DNA from: Firmicutes bacterium UBA5493
Lineage (GTDB): Bacteria; Bacillota; Limnochordia; Darwinibacteriales; Darwinibacteriaceae
NCBI GenBank assembly: GCA_002424045.1
Contig: DIPH01000015.1
Coordinates: forward strand, 99,432-163,431
Length of the DNA stretch: 64,000 nt
Direction of reading: 5' to 3'
Positions 16,211-24,438 of this stretch are shown here, piece by piece (the first letter of the stretch is position 1; every line of letters starts with the position of its first letter). A program made the translations under genes and the position numbers. The notes below the pieces were generated by a model. That model was not told where the DNA came from and ran no database searches. It worked only from the letters and a program-made list of their open reading frames with translations.

Positions 16211-16239
16211 AAAAGGCTCAGGTTACACCTGAGCCTTTT
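16211..16239. terminator. Bidirectional terminator between binding protein and MFS genes
   Basis: A 13-bp perfect stem AAAAGGCTCAGGT/ACCTGAGCCTTTT with a three-base loop gives A-stem-T in both directions. The stop codon of the leftward MFS gene (TAA, 16223-16225) lies in the loop region, so the distal arm is partly coding. Confidence 0.9.
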
Positions 16240-17386
16240 CGCTTTGCTGCTTTTCCGGGTTGTATCTCACGTAGAGAAGCAATCCAAGTGCGTTTGCTGC
16301 AGCCACGGCCAGCCAGAATAGAGCATAAGAATGAGCCGCCAGCCAGGACAGACCGATGGAACCCAGGACAATACCCAAATCGAAGGCATTACTAAAAAAG
16401 GCTAGGTCATTAGAGGCATCGATGGCATTGATACTGTATCCTGGCACCATAGCCATGAGTACCGTATTCACAAAACCAAAACCCACTCCGCATAAGACAG
16501 CGGACAAAATCAAGATCACCGCTCCATTTAATATGGTCAAGAACAAGAGACCAGCGATGAGCAGACAAAAGCCTGGGACAATCATGGCGCTACGCCCAAA
16601 GCGATCTGAAAGATAGCCAGAAACAGCTCCACTTAAGGTATATGTGAGGGCAAATAAACCAAAAAATAAGCTGGGATTCTCGATTCCCACTGCTCTCGCG
16701 TGGAGTGCAAACATGGAGGAAATGGCTCCCATAACAGAGGCCGACAGAAACATGCTTCCAGATAATACCAGGAGATTGTGGTTTTTCCAGGGCGGATGGG
16801 GTTGGTACGCTCGGCCCATACCAGGGCTAAGACCTCCGGTTTTGCCCCCAATGGCAAAACCGAGAACCATGGCCACGCCCACAATCACAGTCGCCCCCCA
16901 AAAGAGGGTGGAATAGCTAAAGCTCTCAGCCAAAAAGCTCCCTAACAAAGGACCAACCATCATGCCCAAACCGATGGTGGCTGCAAAGATCCCAAAGAAC
17001 AAACCTCTGTTATGCGATCTCGTGTTATCCGACAGCATACCCTGCGCCCCAACCACAAAGCCAGCAAGTCCAACGCTTTGGAGCAGACGAACCAAGGCCA
17101 AGAAACCAAAGCCGAAAAAGGGTTGGTATAAGAATAAGACAAAGGTAGCAATGACCAAGCCGATCCGTAAGACCAAGAGGCTTGAATGGCGGGTGGCCAT
17201 CTTTCCAAAAAAGGCCTTAGAGACAATCGCTCCAAGGGACAGAAGACCCACAATCACTCCAACCACCACTTCACTACCGCCAAGTCCAATGATGTACAGA
17301 GGCAAAGTGGGTACAAACATCTGATTCATGGTGTGATACAAGAAGGTGATCAACAATACGAGAATTGTATCTTTGTGTTTTGCCAT
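16223..17386 (-). CDS. Major facilitator superfamily transporter
   Basis: 387 residues with twelve hydrophobic segments, in two groups of six separated by a loop at about 185-205 (GGKTGGLSPGMGRAYQ). The conserved cytoplasmic loop 2-3 motif appears as SKAFFGKMATRHSS and again as SGYLSDRFGRSAM in the second half. These mark a drug/metabolite:H+ antiporter-type MFS protein, but the substrate cannot be named. ATG 17386 has GGAGAG upstream. It follows the hemolysin III-like gene by 18 bases, suggesting one transcript, and ends inside the shared terminator. Confidence 0.9.
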   Translation of the reverse strand: MAKHKDTILVLLITFLYHTMNQMFVPTLPLYIIGLGGSEVVVGVIVGLLSLGAIVSKAFFGKMATRHSSLLVLRIGLVIATFVLFLYQPFFGFGFLALVRLLQSVGLAGFVVGAQGMLSDNTRSHNRGLFFGIFAATIGLGMMVGPLLGSFLAESFSYSTLFWGATVIVGVAMVLGFAIGGKTGGLSPGMGRAYQPHPPWKNHNLLVLSGSMFLSASVMGAISSMFALHARAVGIENPSLFFGLFALTYTLSGAVSGYLSDRFGRSAMIVPGFCLLIAGLLFLTILNGAVILILSAVLCGVGFGFVNTVLMAMVPGYSINAIDASNDLAFFSNAFDLGIVLGSIGLSWLAAHSYALFWLAVAAANALGLLLYVRYNPEKQQSEKAQV

Positions 17387-17404
17387 CGAGACTCTCCACC
17401 CATT

Positions 17405-18037
17405 CTACAAGACAAAGAGAAAAATCATCAAAAAGTGTAGTACTGTCCCTAAGCCGACGAAAATATGGAAAATCTCATGAAAACCAAATCGTTTGGGGAC
17501 GAAATTAAAAATCTTAGTGGCATAGATAATCGCGCCAATGGTGTAGGCTGCACCACCTGCCACCATGAGAATGAGGGCGGGTTTCGCCAAAGATTGTAGA
17601 AGTTGGCGAAAGGGGATGATGGCCATCCAACCTAAAGCCAAGTAGAATCCCGCGGTAACAGCCCGTGGTAAGCCTACCAACCAGATCTTGAGGACAGCAC
17701 CTACCGCGGCAAGACCCCAAATAACGCCTAACATGATCCAGCGCCACAGACCTTCCAGACCATAGTATAATATAGGTGTATAGGTACCTGCAATCAACAT
17801 ATAGATGGAGATATGGTCCAACTTACGCAGGAGCAACTCCTTCTTGGGCGTTGTACGCACCCAATGATAAAGTGTACTGGCCCCATAGAGCATGATGATA
17901 CTCAGGCCAAAAATCAAGGCCACAGTCACTCCAGGTACCGTTCCCCAGGCTCTCCAAACAAGAAGCCCTAAACCTGCTAGACCAGCGAGGAACATGGCAA
18001 AATGGGTAAGGGCATTCACTGGTTCTTTAATCTTCAC
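17405..18037 (-). CDS. Hemolysin III / PAQR-family membrane protein
   Basis: 210 residues with seven transmembrane segments. Conserved family residues are visible: NALTHFAM with the first His, YGASTLYHW, KLDHISIYMLIAGTYTP and the terminal FGFHEIFHIFVGLGTVLHF. These His/Asp/Ser positions form the putative zinc site of the PAQR/YqfA superfamily. The physiological role in bacteria is unsettled (lipid homeostasis has been proposed); 'hemolysin' is a historical label. GTG 18037 was chosen because GAGGAGGTGA lies just upstream. Probably co-transcribed with the MFS gene 18 bases downstream. Confidence 0.9.
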   Translation of the reverse strand: MKIKEPVNALTHFAMFLAGLAGLGLLVWRAWGTVPGVTVALIFGLSIIMLYGASTLYHWVRTTPKKELLLRKLDHISIYMLIAGTYTPILYYGLEGLWRWIMLGVIWGLAAVGAVLKIWLVGLPRAVTAGFYLALGWMAIIPFRQLLQSLAKPALILMVAGGAAYTIGAIIYATKIFNFVPKRFGFHEIFHIFVGLGTVLHFLMIFLFVL

Positions 18038-18167
18038 GATGGACTCACCTCCTCGACTATTCTTCCCTTCCAGCGAGAAAACTCCTGCTTTGTTCGGTTC
18101 AAAGAAGGACAAATATCGCCGGCTTAGAATATTGATCGTAAGTAGCTACAAAAAGGAGCTGTGTCCC

Positions 18168-19031
18168 ATGGGTGATTTGACCCTAATTTTGTGGGCGCAA
18201 GAATTTGTCAGCCCTGCCTTAACCGCTTTTTTTGCCGCCATTACGTCCCTTGGTTCTCTGGAGTTTTATATGCTAACCATTCCAGTTATTTATTGGATGG
18301 TCGACAAACACTTTGGTTTCCGCTTCTCCATTTTCTTTATCTTTTCGGCGTACATTAATTCGGGGGCAAAGCACATCTTTGTGACCGAGCGTCCCCCTCG
18401 CGAGCTTCGCCTCGTAAGTCAAGAAGGTTATGCCTTCCCCAGTGGACACGCGCAGGGTAGCACAGCCTTTTGGGGTTTTCTTGCCCTCAAGCTAAAAACC
18501 CCCCTAGCCTGGGCTGGGGCTGTGGCCATGATTCTTTTGGTGAGTTTTTCACGGATCTACTTGGGGGTACACTGGCCCATTGATATTCTTGGCGGATTAA
18601 CCATAGGTGTTCTCCTACTCTTAGCCTACTCTCCAATGGCTAAGGTGGACCTAGAAAGAATCTCCCTCAGAACTTGGATGCTGGGCTCCGTTCTCAGTGC
18701 TACTATTCTCTACCTTCTACATCCTACGGGTGATGGGCCTATGACTGTGGGTTTTCTACTTGGGGCTCTCCTTGGCTATCGTTTAGAACTCCGCTATGTG
18801 AAGTTCCAGGAGGATGCCACCCTTGTGCAAAATGTCGTGAAACTAATCCTGGGCTTAGCTGCGCTGTTCGCATTGCGGATTGTCCTTAAGCCACTTGTCA
18901 GCTGGCTGCCTGGGGGAATCGATTACGTGGTCCGTTATGGATTCTTGGGACTCTGGGCTAGTCTGGGTGCCCCCTTTGCCTTTACAAGACTGGGTTTGTT
19001 TAAAAGAACAGATGTTGTAGAAACGCTCTAA
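18168..19031 (+). CDS. PAP2-family membrane phosphatase
   Basis: 287 residues, multi-pass. The three PAP2 motifs are complete: KHIFVTERPPR, PSGHAQG and SRIYLGVHWPIDILGG, supplying Lys/Arg, Ser/His and the nucleophilic His. Such enzymes dephosphorylate lipid pyrophosphates such as undecaprenyl-PP or phosphatidate on the outer face of the membrane. The C-terminal 110 residues add four extra hydrophobic segments beyond the core. ATG 18168 has AAAGGAG seven bases upstream; the open frame extends further upstream but overlaps the divergent hemolysin III gene and lacks SDs. The alanyl-tRNA editing gene follows closely. A DUF368 undecaprenyl-phosphate transporter candidate is encoded at 22387, so the region may be rich in lipid-carrier functions. 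Confidence 0.92.
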   Translation: MGDLTLILWAQEFVSPALTAFFAAITSLGSLEFYMLTIPVIYWMVDKHFGFRFSIFFIFSAYINSGAKHIFVTERPPRELRLVSQEGYAFPSGHAQGSTAFWGFLALKLKTPLAWAGAVAMILLVSFSRIYLGVHWPIDILGGLTIGVLLLLAYSPMAKVDLERISLRTWMLGSVLSATILYLLHPTGDGPMTVGFLLGALLGYRLELRYVKFQEDATLVQNVVKLILGLAALFALRIVLKPLVSWLPGGIDYVVRYGFLGLWASLGAPFAFTRLGLFKRTDVVETL

Positions 19032-19054
19032 CAAGAAAGTGAGTGATTTTTATC

Positions 19055-20215
19055 TTGAAGCGCTACTATTCGGACCCATGGTTACGAAACCTCGACACCA
19101 AGATACTCTCCCAGCACCAAGAAGATGACCGCCATTTGGTTGTCCTGGAAGAGACAATTTTCTATCCCACAGGGGGCGGTCAGCCCCATGATCTAGGCTC
19201 CGTCAACGGAGTATCCCTCATCGATGTTTTCGAAAAGGATGGGGTCGTTTTCCACGCCCTAGAACACCCGCTACAAGGAGATGACGCTTCCTGCGTTCTC
19301 GATTGGCCCCGACGCCTAGACCATATGCAGCAACATAGCGGGCAGCATCTTCTTTCCGCCGTCTTCCATGACGACTATGGCTATCGCACGGAGAGCTTTC
19401 ATCTCGGGGAAGAATACTGCAGCATCGATATATCTACGCCTTCCTTATCCAACGAGGACCAAATTGCCGTAGAAACCAAGGTCAACACCGTGGTTTTCTC
19501 CAATCTACCCCTCCTCACGTATACGCTCAGTCCCGGAGAACGAGGAAAGGTCCCTCTCCGCAAGATTCCAAACCTTGACGCTGATCTACGTATTGTGGAG
19601 ATCCAAGGACTTGATTATTCGCCCTGTTCAGGAACGCATGTAAGTAGCACAAGTCAGATTGGTCTTGTAAAAATCATCAAGAGCGAAAAGTACAAGGGCA
19701 TGACCCGGGTGTACTTCCTTTGCGGAGACCGTGCGTTACGGGACTATGGACGTAAACAAGAAGTCTGTCACAATTTGGGTAGCCTCTTGTCCGTTCCAGA
19801 AGAGGCACTACATGAGCGCATGGCCCTGGAATTAGAACGCAAACAGGAGCTGGAGAAGAAAATTCTGGAACTTACAAATGAGCTCATGGATTTGAGAGCG
19901 CAAAGCATTGTCGCCCAAGGCGCAAGTCCTTTTTATCTGGAGTCCCCCAATGCAACCATAGAAGAAGCGCGGCAGCTGGCCCATTCCGTGTTGAATTTAG
20001 CGACAGGAACAGTGATCATCCGCTTAGGCGAGCGACTGGTCTTAGCGCATAATCAAGCCGATACGTTGCACCTAGGGCAGCTAATCAAGGAGAAAGCCGG
20101 GCCCCTAGGAGGTCGGGGTGGCGGAAATGCAACAGGAGCCCAAGTATATTTCCCCGATCGAGCTGGACTCAGGGAATTTTTGAGCGCCCTTAAGATAGAC
20201 CTAGAAAGTGACTAA
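19055..20215 (+). CDS. Alanyl-tRNA editing protein, AlaX-L type
   Basis: Trans-editing hydrolase that removes Ser or Gly from mischarged tRNA-Ala. The 386-residue protein has an AlaRS editing domain with zinc motif HSGQHLL (about 105-111) and CSGTH (about 190-194), a coiled-coil segment around 255-285, and a DHHA1 domain ending in GGRGGGNATGAQ. That order defines the long AlaX form. I favour TTG 19055 (protein starting KRYYSDPWL) because GAGTGAT precedes it; GTG 19043 overlaps this SD and is the alternative. It lies 23 bases after the PAP2 gene and may share its transcript. Confidence 0.9.
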   Translation: MKRYYSDPWLRNLDTKILSQHQEDDRHLVVLEETIFYPTGGGQPHDLGSVNGVSLIDVFEKDGVVFHALEHPLQGDDASCVLDWPRRLDHMQQHSGQHLLSAVFHDDYGYRTESFHLGEEYCSIDISTPSLSNEDQIAVETKVNTVVFSNLPLLTYTLSPGERGKVPLRKIPNLDADLRIVEIQGLDYSPCSGTHVSSTSQIGLVKIIKSEKYKGMTRVYFLCGDRALRDYGRKQEVCHNLGSLLSVPEEALHERMALELERKQELEKKILELTNELMDLRAQSIVAQGASPFYLESPNATIEEARQLAHSVLNLATGTVIIRLGERLVLAHNQADTLHLGQLIKEKAGPLGGRGGGNATGAQVYFPDRAGLREFLSALKIDLESD

Positions 20216-20384
20216 CATCCCCAACTACCTTTTCGCGTTTGTCGCATCATTTCGCGGGTGACTGCAGAAATGTAAAAAAAATCAGAGAAGGAGCGTAATT
20301 TAGTATTTTCGAAGTAGGGAAACAGATACATTACGTAGAATTATCCTAATTAACACAGGCATAACTCAGGAGGAGTTTGGCGTA

Positions 20385-21716
20385 ATGTCGATTTCGGAAG
20401 TACTGCTGTGTCTCTTTCTCATCGGATTACAAATTTTTGTTAGCCTGCGCTTACTTGGTCGTAAGACTGTGTGGTGGAAAGTGATATCCTTTACCCTTTT
20501 ACAGACATCCTCTATCGTGCTATTCACCTACATCATTCCTAGTCCAGCACCACAGTTTCTTGCCATCTCCGTCACACATTTCGTGTATTTCATGTGGGTC
20601 TTCAATGTAGACCTCTTCCCAGACGCTCTGGCCTGTTATCTCACCCCCCTTGCCTGTGGTGCCGTGGGGGAACTTCTGTTCGTACGATTATTTCAGACCT
20701 ATCTCAATGAGCTTCACCTGCCGAACCTATCGGCAAGAACATTCGGTCCGTCCTTTAGTCTAGAGGCCTATATACCCATTCTGCTCTTAGCCCCTTATTT
20801 TCTCATCAGGGATCATATGGCTAGCAAGAGTGACGATGATCGTCGGCGGCCTGCAAAGCTAGGTAGCGTTGACTGGCTCATAGTATGTGCAGCCATCGCC
20901 ATCTGTTGTTACCTCCGAAGCCCAGTTGCAGACGTCAGTTCAGGCACGGGGGCCCTTTTTGGCAACCTATTTCTTGGAGGTTGTCTTTTTACGTTACCCC
21001 TTGCCCTCATCGCAGTACATCAATACATAACCAAGGAGATACAGACGGGCAAGTCTCTGCAGTATCATGCAAAACAGCATGCAGTCCAAAAGTCAGCCAT
21101 CAAGACCCTACGAGAAGAACGCCATGAATTCATCAATGAGCTAACCCTCATATCAACATATCTTCAAATGGGGAAGATAAAAGAGGCCATGACCTGCATT
21201 GATTATAGTTCGGCCAAACTGGCCGATCGCAACAACTATGCAACCTTACCCCAAGATGCCTGGCTCACTGTCTTAGAGTTAAAGCAGACAGAGGCCAGGC
21301 ATCGGCAAATCGATTTTCAAGTGGATGTGCAAGCTGATGCCCCCTACTGTTTCACAGAACAGCGTCTGCTTCCCAAACTAATCATCAACCTGGTGGATAA
21401 CGCCTTTAACGCCGTTTCCATGCGCTCCAACCCCCGAGTTACGTTGACCTGGTCTTTTGGCCCTACAGGAGAACGCATCCTCACGGTGACCAATAATGGA
21501 CCAGAAATCTCGCCCTGGGACGGCAAAATGATGTTTCGCGGAGGGGTAACCACGAAAAATGATTCTTCCGGTAACCATGGCTGGGGTTTAGTGATCTGCC
21601 GGGACATAGCCCGTGAACTAGAGGGCTCCCTAACTTATAATAGCTCTCCAGAGGAGACCTCCTTTATTCTGACCCTGCCCCCCGTAAAGGCCAACGAGGA
21701 ACGAGTTGCTACTTAG
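20385..21716 (+). CDS. Membrane sensor histidine kinase with Spo0B/CitA-type phosphoacceptor
   Basis: 443 residues. About six transmembrane helices occupy residues 5-225, with no extracellular PAS domain. The phosphoacceptor motif REERHEFINELTLIS places the His near residue 247, in the R-H-x-F-x-N form typical of CitA/DcuS and of Spo0B. The GHKL ATPase follows, with N box NLVDNAFNAV near 338 and G box GNHGWGL near 397. No response regulator gene is adjacent, so it is an orphan kinase; a link to the sporulation phosphorelay is possible but unproven. GGAGGAG precedes ATG 20385. Its last eight bases overlap the convergent beta-helix gene. Confidence 0.9.
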   Translation: MSISEVLLCLFLIGLQIFVSLRLLGRKTVWWKVISFTLLQTSSIVLFTYIIPSPAPQFLAISVTHFVYFMWVFNVDLFPDALACYLTPLACGAVGELLFVRLFQTYLNELHLPNLSARTFGPSFSLEAYIPILLLAPYFLIRDHMASKSDDDRRRPAKLGSVDWLIVCAAIAICCYLRSPVADVSSGTGALFGNLFLGGCLFTLPLALIAVHQYITKEIQTGKSLQYHAKQHAVQKSAIKTLREERHEFINELTLISTYLQMGKIKEAMTCIDYSSAKLADRNNYATLPQDAWLTVLELKQTEARHRQIDFQVDVQADAPYCFTEQRLLPKLIINLVDNAFNAVSMRSNPRVTLTWSFGPTGERILTVTNNGPEISPWDGKMMFRGGVTTKNDSSGNHGWGLVICRDIARELEGSLTYNSSPEETSFILTLPPVKANEERVAT

Positions 21717-22374
21717 GAAGGTAGGGAACAACCTGGTCTGTACCTTTGCAAATCATCCCAGGAGGGATGCTGCCCCGGATAGATGTGAGGGGATAGACTA
21801 TGGAGCCCCTACCCACGAGAGTGCCGGGGTTTAAAACCGCATTACAGCCAACTTCTACCTGATCACCAAGGATCGCACCAAACTTCCTCAGTCCCGTCTC
21901 TAGGACTTCTTGCTCCAGCCTTACCTTGACATTTTCCTTCGTGGACTTAAAGTTGGAGATGATGGCACCAGCACCTAGATGCGCGCTTTGTCCTAAGATC
22001 GAGTCACCTACGTAATTAAAGTGGGGTAGTTGCACGCGAGAAAAAAGGATCGCCTGCTTTACCTCACTAGAATTTCCCAAAACCACTCCATCACCAGCCA
22101 GAACATTACCTCGTACGAAGGCACCCGGCCTGATATCGCAGTCTTCTCCAAATAGGGCTGGACCATAGAAATGGGCAGTATCAGCCACTTTGGTTCGGGC
22201 TCCCACCCAAACCCCCTGCGTAATCTGCCTAAATTTTCCAGGATCTTTTTGCACCAATTCATCAATGAGATCCTCGATCATACACAATACATCCCAGGGG
22301 TATTGCGCCCGAGCAAAGGCTTCCGGGCAAGGACAACCTTCAAAGCTGAAAAACTCACTTATCTTCAGCAACAT
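21709..22374 (-). CDS. Left-handed beta-helix (LbH) protein, nucleotidyltransferase/acyltransferase-like
   Basis: 221 residues. An N-terminal helical segment of about 55 residues precedes a hexapeptide-repeat beta helix, for example GPALFGEDCDIRPGAFVRGN and LGDQVEVGCNAVLNPGTLVG. This resembles the C-terminal domain of GlmU or sugar-1-phosphate nucleotidyltransferases without a pyrophosphorylase domain. Firmicute homologues are often annotated UDP-GlcNAc pyrophosphorylase, which the missing Rossmann domain does not support. A transferase or structural role is more likely. GGGGGAGG precedes ATG 22374. It is the last gene of the FNR-DUF368-LbH operon. Confidence 0.85.
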   Translation of the reverse strand: MLLKISEFFSFEGCPCPEAFARAQYPWDVLCMIEDLIDELVQKDPGKFRQITQGVWVGARTKVADTAHFYGPALFGEDCDIRPGAFVRGNVLAGDGVVLGNSSEVKQAILFSRVQLPHFNYVGDSILGQSAHLGAGAIISNFKSTKENVKVRLEQEVLETGLRKFGAILGDQVEVGCNAVLNPGTLVGRGSIVYPLTSIRGSIPPGMICKGTDQVVPYLPK

Positions 22375-22386
22375 TTCTACCTCCCC

Positions 22387-23202
22387 CTACTCCACTTGTC
22401 TTCGGATAAACAAAGAAGCGATCCATACTCCGCAGGCAAACAGACCCAAACAGAGCACTAACTCAAAAGCAGTTCGGGGCCACCCAGGAAACGAAGCCCA
22501 CAGAGATCCCAACATGAGGCCTATGATGGCATAAGAAACATGCCCGTACGTCCGTTTGAAAAGCCAGTTCATGGCCTTGGAAACCACGACAATGGCAGGA
22601 AGGAAACCCAAAGCCACTGGAATTAGAACGGTTAAATCGAGTTGCACCACCGCCCTAAGAAGTTCTTCATAAAAACCAAAGGCAATCAGCAGAAACGATG
22701 CACTAAGCCCTGGGATAACCAAACCTATCCCTAAAACACTCCCTTTCAACGCTGCGCTTAGCACTCCTGAAGTCAAGGTAGACCCTTCCCCAGCAATTCT
22801 AGGCAGACCGGTTACCATAATCAGTGTGAGTAAACCAACCAGAAGACTTACTAGAAAAGAGAGGCGAAACCCCTTGGCATTGGCCAACTTCACCATGGAA
22901 GGAATGCTGGCGATAACCAGTCCGAAGAAAAAGTATAAAGTGGCCATGGGATGCTGCGCAAATAGGTACTCTAAAATTCTGGCCAGAAAGAGAAGGCACA
23001 CGGCTGCCCCCATACCAAGGGGGGCCAAGAACTTGATGTTTTCACGCCAATTCGCAAAGGGCTTGGCAATGGCGGCAATAATGGGTGCATAGAGTCCCAA
23101 AACCATGGCTAAAACACCTCCGCTCACCCCTGGAACCACCATGCCGAAACCAATCACAAAGCCACTCGCAAGCCGATACCAAAAGCTCTGCTCCTTAACC
23201 AC
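22387..23202 (-). CDS. DUF368 family membrane protein (PopT-like polyprenyl-phosphate transporter)
   Basis: 271 residues with eight or more membrane segments and the two conserved loops of DUF368: GMVVPGVSGG near the N-terminus and GLVIPGLSASF in the second half, forming an inverted pseudo-repeat. DUF368 proteins have been identified as translocases that recycle undecaprenyl phosphate across the membrane (PopT). GTG 23202 is preferred, nine bases after AAAGGAG; GTG 23208 is only three bases from it. The start overlaps the upstream FNR-like gene, so the transporter is translationally coupled to a regulator. Confidence 0.9.
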   Translation of the reverse strand: MVKEQSFWYRLASGFVIGFGMVVPGVSGGVLAMVLGLYAPIIAAIAKPFANWRENIKFLAPLGMGAAVCLLFLARILEYLFAQHPMATLYFFFGLVIASIPSMVKLANAKGFRLSFLVSLLVGLLTLIMVTGLPRIAGEGSTLTSGVLSAALKGSVLGIGLVIPGLSASFLLIAFGFYEELLRAVVQLDLTVLIPVALGFLPAIVVVSKAMNWLFKRTYGHVSYAIIGLMLGSLWASFPGWPRTAFELVLCLGLFACGVWIASLFIRRQVE

Positions 23203-23884
23203 GCTCACGGACTCCTTTCAAACCGTCCCGGTTTTTGATTAGGATTCGACGTTGGCCAATTTGCTCGATGAAACCGAGTTCTTGAAATGATGTTAGTTTT
23301 CGGCTTAGAGTCTCGCCAGTCATACCTATCTGCGAGGCCCAGTCTCTCTTGCTCATCTCCAGCTCAATCTCTACATCACCCATGCTCAAATCTAAGAGCG
23401 CCTGGGCCAAGCGCCTCTCTACCGAATGCAGGCTAATGTCCTCGAGAAGCCGTTCGGCCGTTTCCAAACGCTTGCTGAGCTCCTCTAAAATCCTAAAGGC
23501 TATACTGGGGTATTTGCCCATCAACTCTTTTAGAGCGTCGCCGTCAATAACACACATACTACTTTCTTCTAAGGCCTCGGCATAATCGCCCATGGGAGAA
23601 TGATTGAACAGGGTTAGTTCGCCCAAAAAATCGCCAGAACGTAGTATACGAATCACCTGCTCTTTGCCTGTATCACTCAGACGATAGATCTTGACTCGCC
23701 CAGAGTGGATGACAAATAGGCTATCTACTTCATCATCCATGGCATAAATCTCTTCTCCTTTTTGAACGACCACTCGACGCGTAATCTGGGCCACCTCCAA
23801 CATCTCTTCCTCGGTGAGACTGTGAAAGATCGGAACAAGAGTTATGCAATTCGACTCCTCATCGTACTCGCAATGGCACTTCAT
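23195..23884 (-). CDS. Crp/Fnr-family regulator with Cys-containing N-terminus
   Basis: 229 residues: cyclic-nucleotide-binding-like beta roll (about 25-140, with SGDFLGELTLF), dimer helix, and a helix-turn-helix of the Crp type containing SQIGMTGETLSRKLTSF. The N-terminus MKCHCEYDEESNC carries Cys3, Cys5 and Cys13, followed by VPIF as in FNR-type sensors. An oxygen-labile Fe-S cluster is therefore possible, perhaps with a fourth non-Cys ligand. ATG 23884 was chosen with GGGGAGG eight bases upstream; ATG 23890 sits too close. It heads the operon with DUF368 and the beta-helix gene. The effector is inferred, not shown. Confidence 0.88.
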   Translation of the reverse strand: MKCHCEYDEESNCITLVPIFHSLTEEEMLEVAQITRRVVVQKGEEIYAMDDEVDSLFVIHSGRVKIYRLSDTGKEQVIRILRSGDFLGELTLFNHSPMGDYAEALEESSMCVIDGDALKELMGKYPSIAFRILEELSKRLETAERLLEDISLHSVERRLAQALLDLSMGDVEIELEMSKRDWASQIGMTGETLSRKLTSFQELGFIEQIGQRRILIKNRDGLKGVRERG

Positions 23885-24065
23885 GGGCATCACCTCCCCT
23901 TTAAGCATATGTGCGCTATAAAAACAATTCACCTTTCTCCCCTAGATTCCTGCAGTGAGGGTTACCGAGTTCGCAAGCCTATTTTATTCTACCCCACCTG
24001 CATCCAGACCACATCTAGGATCAAGAATCCCCACGGGAAACTGGGTGCCAGTGGGGACTTTCCGT

Positions 24066-24416
24066 CTACTTGCCAAAGTTTAGAGGATAAACGTTGCCAA
24101 TAGGAACAGAGAACATAAAGCCTACGCTAGGATGATCCACGTCACCGAGGACATCCTTCACAGCCTCTACTGTCCGTTCAACTAATTGCTCACTGTCTAC
24201 AACAGTGAAGATCGTCTTGTTATAGGGCCGAGCCCCTTCCATGAAGGTCTTCAGGGAACCGAATAAAGGAAAGTCCCTTCCTCTACTACTCACTAGGGCG
24301 CTGGCCATCCCTTGGCTGTCCAAAATCGTAGCTCCCTGCACTCCCACATCTACGAATCGAGCCAGGATTTCATCTAGATAATCTGTTTCATTCAAAACCA
24401 GGAACAAAGCATACAT
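24066..24416 (-). CDS. PII-like signalling protein linked to a cation antiporter
   Basis: 116 residues with a ferredoxin-like PII fold: beta strand MYALFLVLNETDYLDEIL, helix, VQGATILDSQGMASALV leading into a T-loop-like stretch (SSRGRDFPLFGS), then TIFTVVDSEQLVERTVEAV. It lacks the GlnB uridylylation Tyr motif. Start ATG 24416 has AAAGGAGG eight bases upstream. It lies 22 bases downstream of a CPA2 antiporter gene in the same operon, so it probably gates or senses for that antiporter, by analogy with SbtA-SbtB and AmtB-GlnK. The ligand (nucleotide or c-di-AMP-like) is unknown. Confidence 0.8.
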   Translation of the reverse strand: MYALFLVLNETDYLDEILARFVDVGVQGATILDSQGMASALVSSRGRDFPLFGSLKTFMEGARPYNKTIFTVVDSEQLVERTVEAVKDVLGDVDHPSVGFMFSVPIGNVYPLNFGK

Positions 24417-24438
24417 ACTGTCGGCCTCCTTTGATAGT

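Noticed and set aside
20216..20384. Spo0A box or riboswitch upstream of the histidine kinase
   Set aside because: No convincing Spo0A box or known riboswitch core; only an AT-rich stretch and a good SD.
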